From Flagellimonas profundi (GTDB taxonomy: Bacteria > Bacteroidota > Bacteroidia > Flavobacteriales > Flavobacteriaceae), in assembly GCF_017313275.1 (NCBI RefSeq), contig NZ_JAFLNM010000001.1, forward strand, positions 372,001-436,000: 64,000 nt of DNA. Reading direction: 5' to 3'. Below the pieces are notes generated by a model, which saw only the letters and a program-made list of their open reading frames with translations, was not told where the DNA came from and did no database searches. Shown here in pieces: positions 36,300 through 45,022 of the stretch; within the stretch, counting starts at the first letter, position 1; each line of letters starts with the position of its first letter. The position numbers and the translations under genes are program-made.

Positions 36300-37112
36300 A
36301 TGATAAGTATTGACTCCAGAAGGAGTAGGGGTAGTGCTATGCGATTTTCATTTCCATATCCCGCTTTTAGCAGAAGAACCATTCCGTTTTATATTTTGAT
36401 AGGGAGTCTTCTTGTTTTCAATGTTTCTCTGGCCCAAGAGGAAAAAAAACCGTTTCTGGATGATTTTAGTGGAACAGCTAGTGTCACCAACAATGGAATT
36501 TCATTGGTTCCCTCTTTTTCTTTGGGAGACCCGGCATTGATCTTTGACCTTAAGTTCAGAAAAGGGAGGTTGAGTTTTGAGCCCGATATGCGCTTTGCCT
36601 TGGAAGGCAAACCTTGGACATTTATTTTTTGGTGGCGTTACAAGGCTGTGGAAAAAGAGAAGTTCTCTCTCCGGGTCGGGGCACATCCAGCCATTAACTT
36701 TAGGACCATACCCATTGTGAGGAACGGTGCTTCGGAAGATATTTTGGAGGCAAGAAGATATGTGGCGGCAGAAGTGGTTCCAACGTTTAAAGTGGCCGAG
36801 AATATAGATGTTGGAATGTATTACCTCCATGCCCGGGGATTCGATGACGGTGTAAAGCAGACCAACTTTGTTGTTTTTACATCAACGTTTAAAAACCTTT
36901 ATGTAACGGACCAATATTACTTTGATATTACTCCGCAGGCCTATTTTTTGGCAACGGATGATTTACAAGGATATTATGTAGCCGGGTTCTTATCCTTTAG
37001 GAAAAAGGATTTCCCACTATCTATATCCGCTATTTTGAACAAGGCTTTGGATACGGAAATTGTTCCCGAGGACGATTTTACCTGGAATGTTTCCTTGGTC
37101 TATAGTTTCTAA
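36300..37112 (+). CDS. exported outer-membrane-type protein, unknown family
   Basis: 270 residues. The N-terminus has a basic leader (SRRSRGSAMRFSF) then a hydrophobic core (FYILIGSLLVFNVSLAQEE) with a cleavage site after LAQ. An internal ATG at 36339 is an alternative start. Mature sequence is strand-rich (LIFDLKFRKGRLSFEPDMRF, WTFIFWWRYKAV, FNVVFTST-like) and ends in WNVSLVYSF, as for an outer-membrane barrel of about 12 strands. I recognise no family. The first gene right of the divergent AraC regulator; the O-acetyltransferase follows after 82 bp. Confidence 0.55.
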   Translation: MISIDSRRSRGSAMRFSFPYPAFSRRTIPFYILIGSLLVFNVSLAQEEKKPFLDDFSGTASVTNNGISLVPSFSLGDPALIFDLKFRKGRLSFEPDMRFALEGKPWTFIFWWRYKAVEKEKFSLRVGAHPAINFRTIPIVRNGASEDILEARRYVAAEVVPTFKVAENIDVGMYYLHARGFDDGVKQTNFVVFTSTFKNLYVTDQYYFDITPQAYFLATDDLQGYYVAGFLSFRKKDFPLSISAILNKALDTEIVPEDDFTWNVSLVYSF

Positions 37113-37194
37113 AATTTAACATAAGGCGCAAAATTAGTATTGATAGCCCACTGGCACCTTATGGTTTCGGGTAAAGAAGCCATCAGAAAATTGA

Positions 37195-37758
37195 ATGAAA
37201 GCAATGAACATATTTGAGAGATTGACATCGGGTGAAGAAATTCCAATGAACGACCCTGACTACGCACAGATAGGAGTTGAGGTCAACAAGACCATTGCAC
37301 TGTCCACTAAACTAAACGCATCCAAAAACGTGGATGAGATCAGAAAGGTATTAAGTGAAATTATTGGTGTTAAGGTGGATAAAAGCACTACACTTTTCAC
37401 ACCTTTTTACACCAATTACGGAAAGAACATTTCTTTGGGAAAGAATGTTTTCATCAACCATGCCTGTAGTTTTTTGGACCTGGGTGGTATTACTATTGAA
37501 GATGATGTGATGATAGGTCCGCGGGTAAGCATTACCTCCGAGAACCATCCAACCGACATCAAAACAAGGAAGAGCATGCGACCTAGTTCCGTACGCATCA
37601 AAAAAAATGTTTGGATTGGCGCGAGCGCAACAATTCTACCGGGAGTAACCGTAGGTGAGAACTCCGTGGTGGCCGCAGGGGCTTTGGTGAATAAAGATGT
37701 ACCGCCCAACACAGTGGTTGCAGGCGTTCCTGCGAAAGTTTTAAAAACAATAAGTTAA
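37195..37758 (+). CDS. sugar O-acetyltransferase (maltose/galactoside acetyltransferase-like)
   Basis: 187 residues of left-handed beta-helix with hexapeptide repeats ([LIV]-G-x4), seen in GKNISLGKNVFINHACSF, GGITIEDDVMIGPRV, VWIGASATILPGVTVGENSV and VVAAGALVNKDVPPNTVVAG. His in SENHPTDI is the acetyl-CoA general base of this family. A short Mac-type N-terminus is present. It would acetylate a sugar hydroxyl with acetyl-CoA in the cytoplasm; natural acceptor unknown. GH3 lipoprotein gene starts 15 bp later, suggesting carbohydrate context. Confidence 0.85.
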   Translation: MKAMNIFERLTSGEEIPMNDPDYAQIGVEVNKTIALSTKLNASKNVDEIRKVLSEIIGVKVDKSTTLFTPFYTNYGKNISLGKNVFINHACSFLDLGGITIEDDVMIGPRVSITSENHPTDIKTRKSMRPSSVRIKKNVWIGASATILPGVTVGENSVVAAGALVNKDVPPNTVVAGVPAKVLKTIS

Positions 37759-37773
37759 TAAGCACATAACCAA

Positions 37774-39717
37774 ATGATCATGAGAACAGTACTAATTGGA
37801 ATGTTGACCGTTGCCCTTATTTTGGGCGGTTGCCAGGGAAGTGGCGAATCCACTAAAAAAAGTATACCCAGTATTGCATTGGAAAAAACCAAGGTAAAGT
37901 TGGAGTTGGATGGACAAATCTTTCGGGATTTGAATAAGAATGGCGAACTCGATGTTTATGAGGATATCAATGCACCGATCGAGGATAGGATCGATGATTT
38001 GATTTCACAGATGACCATTGAGGAGAAAGCGGGAACAATGTTTATGCCAGGAGTACCCGTAAACGAGGACGGTTCTTTGGAAAAGAAAGCAGATGCCACT
38101 GGGCCAGGTGCGCGTTATCCCGCAGCTATTGATAACATAGATAAAGGAAAGTTGAACCATTTCAATGTTTGGAGTATTCCACCAGACCCAAGTTTGATGG
38201 CGGTTTGGTACAATAGCCTTCAAAGTCATGCGGAAGCATCTCGTTTGGGCATACCGGTAACTATTGCTTCAGACCCACGACACCATTTTAGCAATACTAT
38301 TTTTTCCATGGCAGCAAATGGATTTACCCAGTTTTGTGAAACGCCTGGGCTTGCGGCAATCGGCAATGATTCCTTGGTAGAGCAGTTTGCGGATATTGTC
38401 CGAAAGGAATATTTGGCCGTTGGCATTAGGGTGGCGCTTCATCCCCAAATCGACTTGGCAACAGAACCCAGATGGGCAAGAATAAGCGGAACCTTTGGTG
38501 AGGACGCCAATTTGACGGCCAGAATGGTAACGGCCTATCTTAAAGGTATGCAAGGAGAAACTTTGGATGAGAACAGTGTAGCTTGTATGACGAAGCACTT
38601 CCCTGGCGGGGGACCTCAAAAAGAGGGCTTGGATCCACACTTCGCTATTCAAAAGGGGCAAATTTATCCAGGGGATAATTTTGACTATCATTTAATTCCT
38701 TTTGAAGCGGCATTCAAAATGAATACAGCCTCTATTATGCCTTATTATGGCGTACCTACGGATCAGACAGATGAGGAAGTGGCGATGGCCTATAATAAAA
38801 TGATCATTACCGATTTGCTTCGAAAAAAATACAACTACGATGGGGTTGTTTGTACTGATTGGGGCCTTATCACCGATGTGCAAATGGGCCCCGACATAAC
38901 TTGGCCTGCACGTGCATGGGGTGTTGAAGAGTTGTCGCCATCCGAAAGGGTCCTTAAAATAATCCAGGCAGGCTGTGATCAGTTCGGGGGTGAAAATCGT
39001 CCTGAGCTAGTTGTGGAATTGGTAGCGAATGGAGAGCTCGATGAAGCAAGGATTGATGAGTCCTTGAGGAGATTGCTACGTCAAAAGTTCCAGTTGGGAT
39101 TGTTTGACAATCCTTTTGTTGACGAGACCAAGGTTTCCGAAATTGTAGGTCGCGAAGATTACCGTGCTATAGGTAATGCATCTCAACAGAAGGCCATAAC
39201 ATTATTGAAAAACAAGGATAGTTTCTTACCCCTTGAGTCCAACACAAGCAAGGTTTACATAGAAGGAATGGATAGTACGGTGGTGGCACAATATGCAAGG
39301 GTGGTACCTACTCCCGAAGAGGCAGATTTGGCTATCATAAGATTGAATACACCATGGTACCCTGCAGAGACCAAGAATCCATTTGCCCGCTCGTTTCATC
39401 ATGGAGACCTTGATTTTAAACAGGAGGAGAAAACTAGACTCCTGGAAATTATGGATAAAGTACCTACCGTGGTGGATATTTATTTGGATAGGCCGGCAGT
39501 GATACCTCAAATTTCCGAAGCTTCAAGGGCTTTGATAGCTGATTTTGGCTCGAGCGATAAAAATGTTTGTGAAGTTCTTTTTGGAAATGCAGAACCCAAA
39601 GGAAAATTGCCTTTCGAATTACCATCATCCATGGAGGCAGTTGAAAATCAACTAACGGATGTGCCCTATGATAGTGAAAACCCACTATATACATTTGGTT
39701 TCGGATTGGAATATTAA
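37774..39717 (+). CDS. glycoside hydrolase family 3 lipoprotein
   Basis: 647 residues. A lipobox ends LGGC20, so it is a surface or periplasmic lipoprotein. An EF-hand-like DLNKNGELDVYED (about 48-60) precedes the GH3 catalytic barrel: KHFPGGGPQKEGLDPH, and the nucleophile D362 in VVCTDWG. The GH3-C domain follows (LLKNKDSFLPL). Members cleave terminal beta-glucose, xylose or related sugars, with the general acid/base provided by the second domain; specificity cannot be read off. The window around it (acetyltransferase, AraC) implies a small sugar-utilisation locus. A possible second start is MRTVL, three codons in. Confidence 0.88.
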   Translation: MIMRTVLIGMLTVALILGGCQGSGESTKKSIPSIALEKTKVKLELDGQIFRDLNKNGELDVYEDINAPIEDRIDDLISQMTIEEKAGTMFMPGVPVNEDGSLEKKADATGPGARYPAAIDNIDKGKLNHFNVWSIPPDPSLMAVWYNSLQSHAEASRLGIPVTIASDPRHHFSNTIFSMAANGFTQFCETPGLAAIGNDSLVEQFADIVRKEYLAVGIRVALHPQIDLATEPRWARISGTFGEDANLTARMVTAYLKGMQGETLDENSVACMTKHFPGGGPQKEGLDPHFAIQKGQIYPGDNFDYHLIPFEAAFKMNTASIMPYYGVPTDQTDEEVAMAYNKMIITDLLRKKYNYDGVVCTDWGLITDVQMGPDITWPARAWGVEELSPSERVLKIIQAGCDQFGGENRPELVVELVANGELDEARIDESLRRLLRQKFQLGLFDNPFVDETKVSEIVGREDYRAIGNASQQKAITLLKNKDSFLPLESNTSKVYIEGMDSTVVAQYARVVPTPEEADLAIIRLNTPWYPAETKNPFARSFHHGDLDFKQEEKTRLLEIMDKVPTVVDIYLDRPAVIPQISEASRALIADFGSSDKNVCEVLFGNAEPKGKLPFELPSSMEAVENQLTDVPYDSENPLYTFGFGLEY

Positions 39718-39828
39718 GATTGAATTCCTTTCTGAATTTATTTCACTATTTTAAAGGACAACTAGAACTTATTCAAGTTTCTACCTGTTGATTTATTACA
39801 GAAAAGTAAAAGCAAACAAAAAGTAACC

Positions 39829-42066
39829 ATGGCTACTACCAAAACTCAAATGAATAGGCGATTATTTTTAAAATCATCCACACTTGCGGGTGGGGGCATG
39901 CTGCTCGGCTTTAGCTGGATGATTTCCTGCAAAGACCAAGCAAAAAAGGTTGGTATGGAAATGCCTGAGGATTGGATAGAGGTGAACGGTTACATTAAGA
40001 TCGGAGAAAATGGCATGGTGACCATTATGTCCCCAAACCCAGAGGGCGGTCAAAACGTAAAGACTTCCATGCCCATGATCGTGGCCGATGAGCTGGATGC
40101 AGATTGGGACATGGTTGTGGTGGAGCAAGCACCATTGGATACCGACCGATATACGCGTCAATTTATTGGAGGTAGCCAGGCCATCCGGCAGAGTTGGGAA
40201 CGCTTACGGCAAGCCGGGGCATCGGCCAAATATATGTTGATGCAGACAGCGGCGGAGACCTGGGACGTGCCTATGGCGGAAATAATGGCGGAAAAAGGAC
40301 AGTTGACGCATTCAGCAAGCGGTAAAAAAGGCCATTATGGAGAGTTTGCCACGGCAGCCTCCAAACTTTCAGTGCCAGAAACGGTCTCCTTAAAAGATAT
40401 TGAAGACTTTACTATAATAGGCACGTCCAAAAAGAATGTGGATACAAAAAAAATCATCACTGGTAAGCCCTTATTTGGGATGGATCATATGCAAGAAGGA
40501 ATGCTGACCGCCATGATCGTGCATCCGCCTGCTTTTGGTTTGACCCTAAAAAGTTTTGATGCTTCATCCGTAAAGGGAATGCCGGGCATAAAAGATGTTT
40601 TCTCCATAACAACCTATGCCGATGATTACGAATGGCAATATTTTGACACCAACTCCTTTTTGGAATTGGTCGTAGTGGTGGGGGATTCCACATGGGAGGT
40701 CATGAATGCAAAAAAAGCACTCGCACCCCATATAGAATGGGAAACCAGGCCCGAGCTGAAGATAGCCAGAGATAGGTTTGGCAGCAAAACCACTATGGTT
40801 TATCCGGCTGGACTGGAAAATACATCGGATCATAACAAGAAGATGTTGGAAATGTCCAACCAAAAGGGAAACGAACGTAGAAAGGATGGCGATCCCGATA
40901 GGGCCTTGCGCGAAGCGGACCAAGTTTTGGAGCGTTCCTATACAGCACCCTTTTTGGCCCATAACTGTATGGAGCCCATGAACTTTTTTGCTCACGTAAC
41001 TGAAGAAAAAGCCGATTTTGCAGGCCCGCTTCAAAAGCCTGAATTTACGGAAAAGACCCTCTCTTCGAGATTGGACATTCCTTTGGATAAAATTGATATC
41101 AAAATGACCCGGCTGGGTGGTGGATACGGACGTAGGTCCTATGCGCATTGGCTGGTAGAGGCTGGTATAGTTTCCAAGCGTATGAATGCACCGGTTAAAT
41201 TGATGTATACCCGTGAAGACGACATGACCGCTGGTATATACAGACCAGCTTATCGTGCCACCTACAAAGCAGCTCTCGACGGGGATAAGAACATCACAGG
41301 CTTGCATTTAAACGCAGGTGGCGTGCCGGAAAGCCCCATGTACGCCGATCGCTTTCCTGCAGGGACTTTGGATAATTACTCGGCCGAAGATTGGGCAATA
41401 CCATCCAATATTACCGTAGGTTCCTTTAGGGCGCCAAGATCTAATTTTATGGCCTGTGCGGAGCAGACCTTTTTGGACGAATTGGCCGAAACAATGGGTA
41501 AAGATCCCATTGAACTACGTTTGGAATTGTTAAGTCGGGCAGAAACCGACCCAGTTGGAGAACGAAACGATTATGATCCTGCCCGATATAAAGGGGTGTT
41601 GGAATTGGTAAGGGACAAATCCAATTGGGGAGAAGAGAAGCCAGGTGTTTCCCGTGGTGTAGCGGCATATTTCTGCCATAATAGCTATGTGGCCCAAGTG
41701 CTGGACCTTATTATGGAAGATGGTCAACCAAAAGTGGACAAAGTATATTGTGCCGTTGATTGTGGCATTGTAGTCAACCCTGATGCTGCCAAGAATTTAT
41801 TGGAAGGTGCCGTGGTGGACGGAATCGGGAACGCCATGTTTGGATCATTGAGCATTAAGGATGGAAAGCCCAATAAGCAAAATTTCGATGACTACCGTAT
41901 GATTCGGATGTCGGAAGCCCCAAAAGAGATCGAGGTACATTTTGTGGAAAACCAAATAGATCCCACCGGTTTGGGAGAACCTGCCTTTCCGCCCATATTC
42001 CCGGCTTTGGCCAATGCCATGTACAAGGCCACCGGTAAACGATTGTATGACCAGCCTTTTTTATAA
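39829..42066 (+). CDS. xanthine-dehydrogenase-family molybdopterin subunit, Tat-exported
   Basis: 745 residues of the IorB/CoxL-like large subunit. The N-terminus has a twin-arginine signal (R10, R11 in MNRRLFLKSSTLAGG) ending in MISC, which could also be a lipobox, so the protein may be a Tat-exported lipoprotein. Molybdopterin-binding GGGYGRRSYAHW and the catalytic Glu in GLGEPAFPPIFPA near the C-terminus are present. The [2Fe-2S] partner subunit (IorA) usually encoded beside it is not found in this window. Oxidises an aldehyde or N-heterocycle with water as oxygen source; substrate unknown. The AraC gene at 42144 follows by 77 bp. Confidence 0.88.
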   Translation: MATTKTQMNRRLFLKSSTLAGGGMLLGFSWMISCKDQAKKVGMEMPEDWIEVNGYIKIGENGMVTIMSPNPEGGQNVKTSMPMIVADELDADWDMVVVEQAPLDTDRYTRQFIGGSQAIRQSWERLRQAGASAKYMLMQTAAETWDVPMAEIMAEKGQLTHSASGKKGHYGEFATAASKLSVPETVSLKDIEDFTIIGTSKKNVDTKKIITGKPLFGMDHMQEGMLTAMIVHPPAFGLTLKSFDASSVKGMPGIKDVFSITTYADDYEWQYFDTNSFLELVVVVGDSTWEVMNAKKALAPHIEWETRPELKIARDRFGSKTTMVYPAGLENTSDHNKKMLEMSNQKGNERRKDGDPDRALREADQVLERSYTAPFLAHNCMEPMNFFAHVTEEKADFAGPLQKPEFTEKTLSSRLDIPLDKIDIKMTRLGGGYGRRSYAHWLVEAGIVSKRMNAPVKLMYTREDDMTAGIYRPAYRATYKAALDGDKNITGLHLNAGGVPESPMYADRFPAGTLDNYSAEDWAIPSNITVGSFRAPRSNFMACAEQTFLDELAETMGKDPIELRLELLSRAETDPVGERNDYDPARYKGVLELVRDKSNWGEEKPGVSRGVAAYFCHNSYVAQVLDLIMEDGQPKVDKVYCAVDCGIVVNPDAAKNLLEGAVVDGIGNAMFGSLSIKDGKPNKQNFDDYRMIRMSEAPKEIEVHFVENQIDPTGLGEPAFPPIFPALANAMYKATGKRLYDQPFL

Positions 42067-42131
42067 GGCAATATTTGGTTTTTAATGGAAGTTTGGGAAA
42101 ATGTTCTGTTTACCCACTGGTTTGAATTTCT

Positions 42132-42139
42132 TAACTTTG
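42132..42139 (+). promoter_or_regulatory. candidate -7 element TAACTTTG
   Basis: Fits TAnnTTTG but lies only four bases before the ATG at 42144, so if used the transcript would be leaderless or start at the coding region. The -33 region reads weakly (TTTA near 42108). Confidence 0.3.
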
Positions 42140-42143
42140 CAAC

Positions 42144-43013
42144 ATGCAAACAAAAACAGAAAGATCGGTATCCCCCTTCAATAGCGAATTAAAGCTTAAA
42201 GGATTTAATGTATTCAAGATTGAAGAGGATAGTAGTGCGACCAAAATTTACAGTCGTAAGGATTTTTATAAGATTTGTTTGACCACCGGCAAGAGCATCA
42301 TTAATTATTCCGATAAGAGTTTTGAGCAGGAAGGCACCATTCTATTTTTTGGTAATCCACATATACCCTACTCATGGGAGACTATTTCGACCACCTATGT
42401 GGGCTATACCTGTTTGTTCTCGGAGGAATTTTTAAATATGTCCGAACGTTCCGATAGTATTTTAAAATCGCCATTGTTCAGTTTGGGAGGTACTCCCGTA
42501 TTAAAGATAAGCGAAGACCAACGCCTGTTTTTGAATGCTATTTTTGACAAGATGATGGAGGAGCAGCAAACCGATTACTCCTTTAAGGATGATTTGATTA
42601 GGAATTATATTCATTTGATTCTCCACGAAGCTTTGAAAATGCAGCCTTCGGAGAACTACGTGCAGCACCAGAGTGCGGCATCGCGGTTGACCAATGTGTT
42701 TTTAGAGCTGTTGGAAAGACAGTTTCCCATAGAGACTGCAGATAATCCATTGCAGTTGAGAAGCCCTCAAGACTACGCCGACAATCTTTCCGTACATGTG
42801 AATTACTTGAATAAATCCATAAAAGAGGTTACGGGGAAATCTACATCGACCCATATATCCGAACGTATTGTTACCGAAGCCAAAGCACTATTGCAGCACA
42901 CCAATTGGAATGTAAGCGAAATAGCTTATGCACTTGGATTCGATTATCCTACCTACTTTAATAACTACTTTAAAAGGCTCACAGGTACCACTCCAAAGGC
43001 AATTCGCGCCTAA
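42144..43013 (+). CDS. AraC family transcriptional regulator
   Basis: 289 residues. An N-terminal cupin-like domain (TGKSIINYSDKSFEQEGTIL, IPYSWETISTTYVGY) leads to a C-terminal AraC DNA-binding domain with two helix-turn-helix segments (ALLQHTNWNVSEIAYALGFD, YPTYFNNYFKRLTG). It resembles the regulator at 35243 in architecture. It lies between the molybdopterin dehydrogenase (upstream, same strand) and the redox cluster starting at 43137, so it may control the latter. Effector unknown. Confidence 0.88.
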   Translation: MQTKTERSVSPFNSELKLKGFNVFKIEEDSSATKIYSRKDFYKICLTTGKSIINYSDKSFEQEGTILFFGNPHIPYSWETISTTYVGYTCLFSEEFLNMSERSDSILKSPLFSLGGTPVLKISEDQRLFLNAIFDKMMEEQQTDYSFKDDLIRNYIHLILHEALKMQPSENYVQHQSAASRLTNVFLELLERQFPIETADNPLQLRSPQDYADNLSVHVNYLNKSIKEVTGKSTSTHISERIVTEAKALLQHTNWNVSEIAYALGFDYPTYFNNYFKRLTGTTPKAIRA

Positions 43014-43047
43014 TATTTGATTTTCTTAATTTTTGATTCGATAATCA

Positions 43048-43080
43048 TTAACTTATAGTTAAAGAGGTAAGTTAACTTTG
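43048..43080 (+). promoter_or_regulatory. inverted repeat and -7 element before the redox cluster
   Basis: TTAAC-TTATA-GTTAA (43048-43062) and a 10-bp palindrome AAGTTAACTT (43069-43078) overlap TAACTTTG (43073-43080), a fit to the -7 consensus. This is the expected place for a regulator to bind in front of the gene at 43137. Confidence 0.35.
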
Positions 43081-43136
43081 TATCGTGTTTTTAGGGCTAA
43101 CAGAATATGCCCTATCACGTCTATAAATTCAGGAGG

Positions 43137-43598
43137 ATGAAAACACTCATGGTTTCAGCTTCACTGCTCCTTTGCTTTACTGTCCTTTGGCTATCCGGTA
43201 AAGAAATGAGCGTTGAAAAAGAAGAATTAACAATAAAGGATATGAAATTAAAAATCTCATTTGGGGATACCGAACTGACCGCCACCTTGTACGACAATCC
43301 AACTTCAAGGGATTTAACCTCCATGCTTCCCATTACCACGGAACTGGAGGATTATGCCAGCAACGAAAAGATATTCTATCCCGAAAGAAAATTGACCAAG
43401 GATGGGGCTCCAGGTGGATACGAACCAAGCAAGGGCGATATTACCTATTACGCTCCATGGGGCGATGTGGCTATTTTTTATAAAGATTTCAGCTATTCGT
43501 CTGGGCTTATCGCATTGGGTAGAATAGAGAACAATGGCATTGAAAAACTACGCTCGGTGGGGAGTCAACTCGTAACCTTCGAGCTGATTGAAGAATAA
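43137..43598 (+). CDS. cyclophilin-like fold protein, exported
   Basis: 153 residues from ATG at 43137; the ATG at 43107 would prepend a 10-residue stretch without signal character. An apparent signal peptide (TLMVSASLLLCFTVLWLSG) precedes the mature domain, whose MKLKISFGDTELTATLYDNP, GYEPSKGDITYYAPWGDVAI and IALGRIENN are the pattern of the cyclophilin-like (PF18050) family. The prolyl-isomerase catalytic residues of true cyclophilins are not evident. Probably periplasmic. First gene of the small redox cluster. Confidence 0.8.
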   Translation: MKTLMVSASLLLCFTVLWLSGKEMSVEKEELTIKDMKLKISFGDTELTATLYDNPTSRDLTSMLPITTELEDYASNEKIFYPERKLTKDGAPGGYEPSKGDITYYAPWGDVAIFYKDFSYSSGLIALGRIENNGIEKLRSVGSQLVTFELIEE

Positions 43599-43623
43599 AT
43601 TTTTGAAACAAAAAAACAAAAAC

Positions 43624-44283
43624 ATGAAAGTTGTAATAATAGGAGCTAACGGAAAAGTAGGAAGGCTGATCGCTCAAAAAATGAGCGCATCGCAGGATTT
43701 TGAGCCAACGGCACTTATTAGAAAAGAAGAACAAAAGGAATATTTTGAATCCATCGGGGTGTCCACTATTGTGGAAAATATCGAAAGTCCCGAAGAAGTA
43801 ATTGCTGAAGCTATCAAAGGTTATGACGCTGTAGTGTTTTCGGCGGGTTCTGGCGGAGCAACGGGTGCCGACAAGACCATTGAAGTGGACCTGTTTGGCG
43901 CCGTAAAAAGCATTGAAGCGGCCAAAGTTAATGGCATTTCCCGCTTTGTAATGGTAGGTGCGGCTCTTTCCGATGACCCTAAGAGTTGGCAACCTGAAAG
44001 TATGAAGCCCTACTACATTGCCAAACATTTGGCCGATAAGGAACTCAAGCGAAGTGGACTGGACTTTACCATTTTAAGGCCTGTTCTGCTTACCGATGAT
44101 GAAGATATAGGTAAGATAACCATTCAGTCCGACCCACAATCGCTGAACAAAAAAATACCAAGGCAAGCGGTTGCGGAAACTGTCCTAAGAGTCTTGCCCG
44201 ATATGGCAACCCATAAAAAAGTAATGGAAATGAGCGAAGGTTCGTTGGAAATAGATGAAGCCATTAATAAGTTTTTGGTCTAG
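43624..44283 (+). CDS. NAD(P)-binding SDR-like protein
   Basis: 219 residues from the ATG at 43624 (MKVVIIGANGKVGRLIAQKM), which gives a perfect Rossmann start; an earlier in-frame ATG overlaps the preceding gene. The atypical-SDR group (NmrA/YwnB-like) fits the IIGANGKVG nucleotide loop, AVVFSAGSGG and the PYYIAKHLADKEL helix (Tyr-x3-Lys: YIAKH). Substrates are unknown for this group. Cytoplasmic, adjacent to the exported cyclophilin-like gene with 25 bp between. Confidence 0.85.
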   Translation: MKVVIIGANGKVGRLIAQKMSASQDFEPTALIRKEEQKEYFESIGVSTIVENIESPEEVIAEAIKGYDAVVFSAGSGGATGADKTIEVDLFGAVKSIEAAKVNGISRFVMVGAALSDDPKSWQPESMKPYYIAKHLADKELKRSGLDFTILRPVLLTDDEDIGKITIQSDPQSLNKKIPRQAVAETVLRVLPDMATHKKVMEMSEGSLEIDEAINKFLV

Positions 44284-44343
44284 GACAATGATGTTTTGAT
44301 GCTCCAAAAAGGTGCTCAAAAGCATGAAACTTTAACGCTATCA

Positions 44344-44358
44344 AATCAAGGTTTGATT
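44344..44358. promoter_or_regulatory. inverted repeat AATCAA-GGT-TTGATT
   Basis: A perfect 6-bp inverted repeat in the 221-bp gap between the SDR-like and cupin lipoprotein genes. It could be an operator for the cupin-ADH-AKR part of the cluster. Short enough to be chance. Confidence 0.25.
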
Positions 44359-44504
44359 CTCTTAAGTTTTGATTTGATTTTCATTATCCGTGAAGACGTT
44401 TTATGACGTAACTTGTTGATGTATTGATTTTTAATTCGGTTAGAACAAGAAATCAAGCACTGAAACGCTCGATGATTTTTAAAAATAATTTCAAAAACTT
44501 AAAA

Positions 44505-45014
44505 ATGAAGAATACGATTTTAACTGCGTTAACAGCTTTTCTAATTTTTATGGTGGGCTGCAAGCAAAAAGAAAGACAAGTTGCAAATGAACAAGTAATG
44601 GTAGAAGCTTTAGATACGGAAGAGCTTGACGCTATTTTTCCAAAAGGACAAAAAGGTCCTGCGGACTTTTTTACGGGCAATGCCTATAACTATGGTTTGG
44701 TGCCAATGGATTCCACATACACAACCCTTGTTGGGAATGTCTATTTTGAGCCAGGAGCAAGAAGTAATTGGCATGACCATCCCGCCGGTCAAATATTGAT
44801 CATTACCGACGGTGAGGGATTTCATCAAATTGAAGGTCAGCCCAAGGAAAAGTTGACAAAGGGAAGTATTGTAAAATGCCCGCCAAATGCAAAACATTGG
44901 CATGGGGCAAGTCCTGAGAAGGGGATGCAACAGATTTACATAGTGCCCAATACCGAAAAAGGTGTTGTAAACTGGATGGAACCAGTTAGTGATGAACAGT
45001 ATAACGGTAATTAA
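44505..45014 (+). CDS. cupin lipoprotein
   Basis: 169 residues from ATG at 44505, where a lipobox (FMVGC, C19) follows a hydrophobic stretch, so a membrane-anchored lipoprotein; earlier ATGs (44424, 44469) give an implausible N-terminus. A cupin barrel has the metal-ligand motif WHDHPAGQILI and the later KHWHGASPEKG. It is a paralogue of the cytoplasmic cupin at 47139. The closest described class is AraC-cupin/carboxymuconolactone-linked cupins of unknown substrate. Nine bases before the ADH gene. Confidence 0.85.
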   Translation: MKNTILTALTAFLIFMVGCKQKERQVANEQVMVEALDTEELDAIFPKGQKGPADFFTGNAYNYGLVPMDSTYTTLVGNVYFEPGARSNWHDHPAGQILIITDGEGFHQIEGQPKEKLTKGSIVKCPPNAKHWHGASPEKGMQQIYIVPNTEKGVVNWMEPVSDEQYNGN

Positions 45015-45022
45015 CCGAACAA

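Noticed and set aside
40564..41307. 247-codon antisense frame inside the molybdopterin dehydrogenase gene
   Set aside because: Cys/His-rich antisense product without known motif; the sense gene has intact cofactor and catalytic motifs.
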